Source: CALOCV01 sp942491955 (GTDB lineage: Bacteria; Chlamydiota; Chlamydiia; Chlamydiales; CALOCV01). Taken from it: a stretch of DNA of 6,219 nt. Below are positions 1 through 5,805 of this stretch, one piece after another (the stretch's first letter is position 1; each line of letters begins with the position of its first letter). The stretch covers positions 1 through 6,219 of the forward strand of contig CALOCV010000036.1 in assembly GCA_942491955.1 (NCBI GenBank). The letters are read 5' to 3'. The notes under the pieces were generated by a model. That model saw only the letters and a list, made by a program, of their open reading frames with translations, did not search any database and had not been told where the DNA came from. The translations under genes and the position numbers were made by a program.

Positions 1-1335
1 AGTGTTTCGACAATCAACGATCCTCAAACGAGTTTCCCAACGATCAAGCAAGAGGTGACGATGGTGATGGAGGCATTTCTTCCAACGTGTTTGAAAAGGT
101 TTTTGTTGGAGCTAAGCCTTTGCACAGGCTGATCGGACGAAATCTTGGCGGAAGACTTCTAAAACGGCGGTTCGTGAAAGGCGTGATTGGGCGGCGAGCA
201 TTGAACTACATGATGGCGACAATGGGAAAAATATGTGGATCATGGTATCAAGAAGGCGTTGGAAAGAGGTGAGCTGGCTGTAGACCTGTTCTGGGCTAGT
301 GAAGCCGCTGATGGGGATGGGAATATCGGTGAAGGGAATGGTATGGTGAAGGGCGACTTTTTCGATTAGAAAAGGGGCAACAACGAAGACGGGGATAGCG
401 TAGAGTATAAGAAAAGAGACATTGAGTGAGAAATCGGGCCAACGATTTTGTTTGTAGGCCATAAAGAAACCAAAAAATTGGCAGATGATAAAGGTCAACA
501 ACATGGGAACAATAGACAAAGTAAGAGAATATTTAAAACGGCTCGCCACTTCGGTGATGACTCTCTTGTTGGGATCGTTGCGCAAGGTGCCAAAATCGAG
601 ACGGACAACGCGGCTCATATAGGTAAAAAAGCGTGTGGAGAAAAAAAGCGCTTTCCACTTTTCTTTTTCAGAAAGGATAGGTGATAGAGCGCATCGAACC
701 GATGGTACCACGCTTGTAAAGCGGCTAACTTTTCTTCACGCATTGTTGGAGGGTCGCTCTCTTTCCAACGGAGCGTTTCGAGATAGATGTGGTTTTGGGC
801 AATGATTTCGTTCCATTCTCTCTCTTCGGGTGTCAATCCCATGCCGACATATCCTTGTCTTGTTGCTCCACGAATAAAGAAATGCGTAGCCATTTGGCGA
901 ACGGGAAGGGGTTGTTTGGAATCCTTGGCGATAGCTAGGAGTTGTGGCATGGTAAAGCGGGCGCGGTCGGAGTTTTAAAGGAGGTGGTCTTCGGCCATAT
1001 TCTCCAACTCGGCGAGCACTGTTCGAAAAATTCGGACCATTTGCCGATCGGCGCACTCGATACAACCGCCCCCCCTATCTCCTTGCGAAGTACTTGGACC
1101 CGTATTGAGCAGCATGGGTAGCGTCAGAGCGCTCGGAATCTTGAAATTGGTCATCAGGATCGTTCGCCGGTATTTGTCGCCACTGGTCGCTGTTTGTTCC
1201 CGACTCAGCGAAGGAGTATCTGGGAATGGATGTTGGTTCGCCGGGAGCAAGGTTGATAAGATCAGAAAGTTGACAAAGATGATGAAGAATGGAGAGATGG
1301 GCAACCGGATCTGAGGGCAACGAGGAGGTGAGAAC
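1..1335 (-). pseudogene. OppB/DppB-like peptide ABC transporter permease, multiply frameshifted, C-terminus beyond the window
   Basis: Inner-membrane permease subunit of a peptide/oligopeptide ABC importer, recognised from fragments in several minus-strand frames. In order: a first membrane segment PISPFFIIFVNFLI (about 1302-1262), then NLAPGEPTSI (about 1257-1228), a soluble stretch (about 1190-675, including LTLPMLLNTGP and PVRQMATHFF), then FFTYMSRVVRLDFGTLRND (about 640-580), several membrane spans (about 540-350), and the coupling-loop motif LAAQSRLSRTAVLEVFRQD (about 198-142). The EAA-type loop goes on as AKG, then FKHVGRNASITIVTS (95-51) in another frame, and GSLIVET at the edge. Visible breaks lie near 1262, 1220-1190, 672-674, 208-225, 116-121 and 94-97, with an in-frame TAA at 975-977. 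No intact start codon can be chosen. It follows the binding-protein gene directly, as in opp/dpp operons. Either a decayed gene or a consensus rich in indel errors; family identity is more certain than its condition. Confidence 0.8.
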
Positions 1336-3410
1336 TCAAGACGTGGGGATTGCTAAAGGAAAAGATGCACGGGTCAAGTTCTGCAACGTTAAGCACCAAA
1401 GATCAGGTCTTACCGGTCGGCAAAGATGAACATTTTTCACCTTATTCTCGAGAGAAGGCAGGCTGGTTATGCCTAAGGGGAAGATATGGGGTTGTTCTTC
1501 GTGCATGATAGCATGAAAACGGTTGTTGAGCTGGATTCTCTTTTGTCGGCATCTTAGGTTGAATTCAGGAGAGTGTTGATGATGGCGTCCGCTATATCGT
1601 GCCGATGAGCGAAATTGAGGAGCCTTTCTCGGGGAATACTGTGGAATTACCAGGTTATGGGATCTTCGGAGGTGTACAGGGCAATATGACGGGCATCAAA
1701 TCTTGTCTGTCAATGCTGGCGCTAAAATCAGGTCGATCAACACCGCGCTGAAGAGGCAATCGATCTATGGTTCGGTTATATTTGTTGAATTCGCAATTCG
1801 ATTTATTAATGAGTTCTTCACGTAGTAAAGGAGAGTAAAACGGAAAGGGGTGCGTTTTCCATCGATCTCTTTGTCCAAAATTCCGTCGCCATCGGTATCA
1901 AACCATCCCTCTTCTTGGAGCAAAAATTTGGCTCTTGTTGGATCGAATGGCCAAGGAGAGATTGTGTGATCGTAAGAGGGCGAATTGACGAAGAAGGGGC
2001 CTGTTATCTCGACGCCCATTCCATTGAGAAGCTGGTCGACGATCCGTTGACGGTCGATGGCCATGGTAAGTGCTTGGCGCACTTTTTTGCTTTTAAATAG
2101 TGACAGTTTTTGGATCCATCCGATGTAGGCGTAGGCACGAAAGAGGTAGTCGAGTCGTTCGATGGCTTGGCCTGCTGCTTCTTGTTTTTTGTATTCGGGA
2201 GAGAAGTAGAATTGGTCGTACTCATGAAGGAGTTCGGGGCGGAGGGTATAATAATCGGTATGGCCTGCTTTGAAGGCTTGCCACTCACCATCAAGGCTCT
2301 CTTTGAGAAAATTATTTCTCTTCTCGGCAAGGCATGCAAGAGGCTCGAAGAAAGCGTTGTTCCTTCGAAAGTGGATCTCCTTGTTTTGGAGACCGTCAAA
2401 AGTCCAAGGGCCGCAGCTGACGATGATTTGGTTGGCCCAATGCCGTTGGAAGTTCTGAGCCCAAACGGAATTGGTGCGATAGGTTGAGGGGGCATCGTCA
2501 TGGGGAATGATTTTGTTCCATCTGGAAGGTATTGATAGACAAAAGAGGCTAGAGGACGAAGGGCGCCTGTGAATGAAAGAGAGCTATAAGGAGGAGTTGG
2601 TTGCATGGAGCCGTCGGTTTGTTCGATCTCTTTTGTTTTCCAACGGACGACAAATGTTGTTGGATCAATGACTTGAAATTTCTCGATTCCCGAGAGATAC
2701 GTTCGTAATGTAACAGCTTGTCCTTCATATATATAGGGATTCATCACCGCTTCGTAGTAAAACTGGAAATCATATGCTGTGACGGGATGTTTTTCAAAAA
2801 ACCATGGTGCCAACTCGACCGATGAGGGGAAAAAACTTTGCTTGAGAGGTTCCCAGTAAAGATCATCGCGGAGATGGACCCAATATTCGGGGATCTGTGT
2901 CAGAGGATCGCGCCTCTCTTCTAACCGAAGAGCCATGTAAGGAGTAAAGGTCTCATATTTTCCAAACTGTTGTTTGGCAACAGAGACGTTACAAAGAGCA
3001 TTCCATTCGGCAAAAGTGGACCAGTTCGTAAAAGGATTGAGATTGGACGGTACTCCAAAACTCGCTGTCAATAGTGTTCCATGGGGATAGAACGAAGACC
3101 CTAAAATTGAGGGAAGAGTGTTTTCATAAAAGGGATCGGCATGCAGAAGATTGGGATATGCCGCCTCTTCTTTGATGATTGTGGGTTCGGTTTCCCTTAA
3201 AGAAACTTGTGTGGGACGGGAGGGTTGGATCTTTGAGGCATCGATGCGGAGGCGAGCCATCTCTTTTTCGATTGTTTTTAAGGAGAGTTGCATCTCTTTC
3301 ATGTCATCTTCTAGTAAAAGAGAGGACCAATAGAGCATGGCCATAAAGGCGAAGAGGCCAAATGTAAAAAGATAACGCAAAAAAAGAAGAGCCAACGATT
3401 CTCGTGCCAT
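1336..3410 (-). pseudogene. Membrane-anchored family 5 (OppA/DppA-like) peptide-binding protein, frameshifted
   Basis: Extracytoplasmic substrate-binding subunit for a peptide ABC importer. The start at 3410 lies 5 nt past the upstream stop, with a weak AGG 4 nt before the ATG. Residues 8-33 are one hydrophobic span with no lipobox cysteine, so the protein looks anchored by an uncleaved signal; residues 35-56 look like a short coiled coil. The binding domain begins about residue 105 (GTLLTASFGVPSNLNPFTNW, DPTTFVVRWK). After DG at 297-298 (2522-2517) the frame breaks; restoring one A gives DGNKIIPHDD. The new frame stays open for 250 codons to a TAG at 1765-1767 and holds the family signatures VRQALTMAIDRQRIV and WPFDPTRAKFLLQEEGW plus DTDGDGILDK. 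Further remnants follow in shifting frames: GVDRPDFSASIDRQD (1744-1700), DARHIALYTSEDP (1697 on), and FHAIMHEEQPHIF with KVKNVHL (about 1521-1420). Either a pseudogene or an intact gene with consensus errors. Confidence 0.83.
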
Positions 3411-3415
3411 GATAC

Positions 3416-4096
3416 CTAAAACAAAACCAATGCCATCCCTTCGTGAAGGGCGATATGGACATGACCCAGCATTTCCATATCGGCTAAACCACGACAGATA
3501 CTCAACGTTCCGATACACATCATCAAGACGGCAAGAGATAGAGTATGGGATTTTTTTTGTTTATTGAAAAGCTTAGGAGAAAGCAGGGCGATAAGAAGAG
3601 CGGGTGTTGTTGCAAGAGTGAATAGAGCGGCGTTCCACCCTCCTATCCATCCGCTTCCTGATAGGGCCGATGTGGTGAAGAGGAAAAAACTCTGTCCACA
3701 AGGGAGAAGAATGGTGGTGATTCCTAAAGCAAAGGGAGCGAGGCGGTGTCCTTGTATCAGTAAAGGTGTGACATGGTTTTGCAGGAGGAGAGATCCTTTA
3801 GAGAATATGTGGGGAAGAGATCGATTCCCTATGGAGTTCAATCCCCAGCCGATCACAATGGTTCCGAAGAGAATCGAAAACCAAGCGGCTCCATTTTTTG
3901 GTAAGAATGTCGCATGGAGTACTTCGCCTAACCAACCACATAGTACTCCAATGCCTGTGAATGCGAAAAAACGACCAAGGAAATATTCGTACCGATGGGG
4001 GTGTCGTGCCAATAAAGCAACGAGAGGGCCGCACATCCCAATACAATGGGCATTGGAGAGCAGGTAGTAAGGAATCATCGCAATGAGAAAGGCCAT
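3416..4096 (-). CDS. SafE/TauE-like (DsbD_2-type) integral membrane protein
   Basis: A 226-residue polytopic membrane protein with about six spans (near residues 4-28, 42-62, 70-88, 119-140, 148-172 and 184-203). Its signatures are NAHCIGMCGPL at 15-25 and ILLPCG at 129-134, the paired cysteine motifs typical of the group annotated as sulfite exporter TauE/SafE or cytochrome c biogenesis membrane proteins. In other bacteria members sit among cbb3 oxidase assembly genes (ccoGHIS), where metal or thiol handling is suspected. No such partner is seen here, so the substrate is unknown. The C-terminus carries three histidines in GHVHIALHEG (211-220), which might bind metal. The start at 4096 puts the first cysteine motif in the first span. 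It has no clear Shine-Dalgarno site, but the preceding stop is only 6 nt away, so translational coupling is likely. The reading frame is intact. Confidence 0.8.
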   Translation of the reverse strand: MAFLIAMIPYYLLSNAHCIGMCGPLVALLARHPHRYEYFLGRFFAFTGIGVLCGWLGEVLHATFLPKNGAAWFSILFGTIVIGWGLNSIGNRSLPHIFSKGSLLLQNHVTPLLIQGHRLAPFALGITTILLPCGQSFFLFTTSALSGSGWIGGWNAALFTLATTPALLIALLSPKLFNKQKKSHTLSLAVLMMCIGTLSICRGLADMEMLGHVHIALHEGMALVLF

Positions 4097-4102
4097 GTTT
4101 CT

Positions 4103-4273
4103 CTACTGTTGTGCTTCCGAATGGATTTGCTGGATTTTTGCCATGTCCATGCCCAAAGACGTCGATCTCCTCAAAAAGGAGATGGCCACGACAAAAATCA
4201 TGACGACGATATAAAGAACCAATACGCCTTTAGCAAAAGAGGGAGCTTTTGGTAGTGAGTTTTTTTTTGACAT
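4103..4273 (-). CDS. Small single-span membrane protein, unknown function (56 aa)
   Basis: I do not recognise a family. The frame starts MSKKNSLPKAPSFAK, has one hydrophobic span at residues 17-34 (GVLVLYIVVMIFVVAISF), then RR, and a short hydrophilic tail ending IHSEAQQ. The basic N-terminus before the span and the RR after it give no clear topology. An AAGGG lies 6 nt upstream of the ATG (minus strand 4284-4280), and its stop is 6 nt before the SafE-like gene, so it fits the operon closely. Its place just before a SafE-like gene is where ccoH or other small cbb3 assembly genes can lie, but the sequence does not match CcoH, CcoQ or CcoS convincingly. The second to fifth codons contain a run of nine A. 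Support comes from RBS, spacing and a plausible membrane span, not from homology. Confidence 0.62.
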   Translation of the reverse strand: MSKKNSLPKAPSFAKGVLVLYIVVMIFVVAISFLRRSTSLGMDMAKIQQIHSEAQQ

Positions 4274-4298
4274 AGGATGCCCTTAGAAGGCAATCCTA
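4273..4298 (-). promoter_or_regulatory. Hairpin covering the ribosome binding site of the small membrane protein gene
   Basis: On the minus-strand transcript the bases form an imperfect inverted repeat: TAGGAT then CCTT, loop CT, AAGG then ATCCTA, with a 2-by-2 internal mismatch. Ten pairs are possible. The AAGGG Shine-Dalgarno site (4284-4280) sits in the downstream arm and the A of the start codon at 4273 pairs at the base. It could limit translation of the small gene or mark an RNA processing point in the 62-nt gap. It lacks a U tract, so it is not a standard terminator. Confidence 0.4.
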
Positions 4299-4335
4299 AT
4301 GGAAAAGAAAAAAGAACGCAATGGAAGAGATTGCA

Positions 4336-4830
4336 TCATTTCTCGGTGTTCCATCTCGTCTCGTTGACTACTGCTTTCGCTGATGCCAGCCACATTTTTG
4401 TTAGATCTTCTCGAACCCCTCCCAACTTCATCAAAGAGGTACTAGCAATGAATAAGCCAATGAGGGGATATCGAATGATACCTGTAACCAAGTTGGTCAA
4501 CTCTTTCCCTGGAACGAAGGGAACAAAAAAAAGCACGCCTCGAAGGGTCAATGAAAGCACTCCCAGCGGTACACGCACGATTGCAAACAAGAATGCCGCT
4601 GAGGTAAAAATGATAACTCCACCAACGATGGCTCCTCCTTTCCCTATTGCTTTTGCAACGCTTCCTGCTTTTTTTAAAATGGAATGTCCCCTTTCCGAAG
4701 CTTTTTCTACATTTTTTTGGATGGTCGTTGGGGAAGTTATGGTCATATCGGTTGGGATACTTGAATGTTCTTGGAGAGTCTGACCCAATGGGGTATTTGG
4801 AGGAATTCCTGAAGGAGGTATGGCTTCCAT
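4336..4830 (-). CDS. Hydrophobic membrane protein with bilobed domain, possible T3S client or Inc-like protein
   Basis: A 164-residue protein of no family I recognise. The start at 4830 is preferred over the in-frame ATG at 4848, because AAAAGGA lies 7 nt upstream of 4830 and nothing similar precedes 4848. Residues 1-45 are rich in Pro, Thr and Ser and polar. Residues 46-65 are basic and amphipathic. Residues 66-107 form a long hydrophobic stretch in two lobes (GAIVGGVIIFTSAAFLFAIV and PLGVLSLTLRGVLFFVPFV), and a third segment follows at 111-134. The C-terminus is short and soluble. Bilobed hydrophobic regions with a polar N-terminus are typical of chlamydial inclusion membrane proteins, and hydrophobic translocators are clients of SycD-type chaperones. 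The gene starts 27 nt after the SycD-like gene. The role is inferred from context; an ordinary small inner-membrane protein is equally possible. Confidence 0.75.
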   Translation of the reverse strand: MEAIPPSGIPPNTPLGQTLQEHSSIPTDMTITSPTTIQKNVEKASERGHSILKKAGSVAKAIGKGGAIVGGVIIFTSAAFLFAIVRVPLGVLSLTLRGVLFFVPFVPGKELTNLVTGIIRYPLIGLFIASTSLMKLGGVREDLTKMWLASAKAVVNETRWNTEK

Positions 4831-4837
4831 AGTCAAA

Positions 4838-4844
4838 TCCTTTT
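4838..4844 (-). promoter_or_regulatory. Ribosome binding site deciding the start at 4830
   Basis: The minus strand reads AAAAGGA, 7 nt before the ATG at 4830. It lies downstream of the alternative ATG at 4848, so it supports the shorter protein of 164 residues. Confidence 0.6.
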
Positions 4845-4857
4845 GCATTTATTGGAT

Positions 4858-5619
4858 TTATGATTTTTTTTGTGACAACTTTTGCATTTCCAATTGTATG
4901 GAGTTTTTCAGTGCTTGTGGATAAGCAGAAGGATTTTGTTCACAAAAGGAGAGGGCTGTTTTTAAACAATTTAAAGCGTCGTTTTCTTGTCCCAATTTTT
5001 GATAGCAGATACTCGATTGGAGGAAAGGATGGATCTCTTCGTATTGGTTTAGAGTTGCCGAAGCGTATGCAGCCAAAGCTTCTGCATACCGCTCCTGTTG
5101 TTGTTCTGCCATGCCAAGAGCAAACCAAGGTTCGTATGAGAGAGGTTGGATGAAACAGATATAGAAGAAAATATCGCTTGCATTGGCAAAATGGCCGTTT
5201 TTGTATTCATCGGTACCGTAATGGTAGAAGTGATTGATCGTTTTTTCAGATAAGCCGATCAGATCGGCTACCGTGTATTCTTCCTGTTTTTCTGGAGAAG
5301 ATGCGGGAGGATTTTTGGTTTGTTCGTGGACATATCGCATTTTTTCTCTGCCTGATTGTATCTCCTCTTCCAAATGTTTTTGAAAGATTACAGGTTCCTT
5401 TTCGATATTTTTTGCAATGATATCAAGAGCGTGTTGCATCCGTTGAATTTGTTTTTTTCCTGTACAATGATCGAGATATTCCTCTCGTTTTGTCTTCAGG
5501 GCGTCATCCTTTTTTCGAAAAGGGTCTTGCGGAGCCTTTCGTTCCTCTTCCATTATTTCTTCAACGAAAGGGGCGACTTTTTCTTCAATCAGGGCGAGCA
5601 TCGATTCTTCAAAATTCAT
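4858..5619 (-). CDS. TPR protein, SycD/LcrH-like type III secretion chaperone domain with extended N-terminus
   Basis: A soluble 253-residue protein. The last 130 residues resemble class II T3S chaperones (SycD/LcrH/IpgC): three tandem TPRs at about 129-162, 163-196 and 197-230, with the chaperone-like pattern DEYKNGHFANASDIFFYICF, then WFALGMAEQQQERYAEALAAY, then CYQKLGQENDALNCLKTAL. Class II chaperones are usually about 160-170 residues; here an extra N-terminal part of about 115 residues is charged and mostly helical, followed by a Pro/Ser linker (103-109). Such chaperones hold hydrophobic translocators or effectors in the cytoplasm before secretion. The start is set at 5619 because AAGAGG lies 5 nt upstream; in-frame ATGs at 5622, 5643 and 5688 are possible but less well placed. 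First gene of the minus-strand array, followed after 27 nt by a hydrophobic protein. A general TPR scaffold remains an alternative. Confidence 0.78.
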   Translation of the reverse strand: MNFEESMLALIEEKVAPFVEEIMEEERKAPQDPFRKKDDALKTKREEYLDHCTGKKQIQRMQHALDIIAKNIEKEPVIFQKHLEEEIQSGREKMRYVHEQTKNPPASSPEKQEEYTVADLIGLSEKTINHFYHYGTDEYKNGHFANASDIFFYICFIQPLSYEPWFALGMAEQQQERYAEALAAYASATLNQYEEIHPFLQSSICYQKLGQENDALNCLKTALSFCEQNPSAYPQALKNSIQLEMQKLSQKKS

Positions 5620-5624
5620 CATAA

Positions 5625-5630
5625 CCTCTT
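5625..5630 (-). promoter_or_regulatory. Ribosome binding site deciding the start at 5619
   Basis: The minus strand reads AAGAGG, 5 nt before the ATG at 5619 and only 2 nt before the ATG at 5622. It favours the MNFEESM start over upstream in-frame ATGs at 5643 and 5688. Confidence 0.6.
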
Positions 5631-5693
5631 TTTTGTGGTTCATACGGCAATACCGTTTTTTTGTGCAATAGAACCGAGCATGAGGCAAATAAA

Positions 5694-5722
5694 TTGCAGA
5701 AAAGAAAAAAACCGTATATATG
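5694..5722 (+). promoter_or_regulatory. Candidate main-sigma promoter for glgP
   Basis: TTGCAG (5694-5699) and TATATG (5717-5722) are separated by 17 bases, about 85 bases before the glgP start. The overlapping TATATA at 5715 would give a spacing of 15. No convincing promoter was found on the opposite strand for the divergent array. Call by eye only. Confidence 0.3.
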
Positions 5723-5776
5723 ATGAACTTTGATGAAAGACCTAGGAAGGCCGTGAAGCGGGCGATAGGGTTTCAC

Positions 5777-5790
5777 GGGAACAGGTTCCC
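5777..5790. promoter_or_regulatory. 14-bp dyad in the glgP leader
   Basis: GGGAAC and GTTCCC are exact inverted arms of 6 bp around a central AG. The dyad ends 2 nt before the glgP ribosome binding site. It could be an operator for a dimeric repressor, or in RNA a 5-bp stem with a CAGG tetraloop next to the ribosome site. Confidence 0.4.
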
Positions 5791-5792
5791 CC

Positions 5793-5800
5793 AAGAAGGA
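5793..5800 (+). promoter_or_regulatory. glgP ribosome binding site
   Basis: AAGAAGGA lies 5 nt before the ATG at 5806 and 8 nt before a second in-frame ATG at 5809. An in-frame stop at 5743-5745 rules out a much longer N-terminus. Confidence 0.6.
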
Positions 5801-5805
5801 TAGGG

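Noticed and set aside
1069..1075. C7 run as a phase-variation switch
   Set aside because: It sits in an already disrupted part of the permease, so no on/off frame can be shown; more likely another error-prone or decaying site.
1321..1764. Possible gene-free stretch or non-coding RNA
   Set aside because: Fragments of the binding-protein C-terminus (DFSASIDRQD, FHAIMHEEQPHIF, VKNVHL) run through it in shifting frames, so it is damaged coding sequence.
2110..2487. Plus-strand frame of 125 codons
   Set aside because: Opposite the frame-shifted part of the binding protein; the minus strand carries recognisable family 5 binding-protein sequence here.
3411..3518. 36-residue N-terminal extension of the binding protein starting at 3518
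   Set aside because: It overlaps the end of the SafE-like gene out of frame, shows no signal-like sequence, and the ATG at 3410 begins right at a typical membrane anchor.
3564..4067. Long plus-strand open frame of 167 codons
   Set aside because: It lies fully opposite the SafE-like gene, its product is Arg/Pro-rich without family signs, and the minus frame has clear conserved cysteine motifs.
4277..4783. Plus-strand open frame of 168 codons
   Set aside because: Antisense shadow of the hydrophobic protein gene, which has a good RBS and fits the minus-strand operon.
5644..5662. ACGG-CCGT hairpin followed by T7, as a plus-strand terminator
   Set aside because: The stem has only 4 pairs and no plus-strand gene ends here.
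5356..5733. Plus-strand frame of 125 codons rich in Phe
   Set aside because: Antisense of the Glu/Lys-rich N-terminal part of the TPR protein, which explains its Phe/Leu/Ser composition.
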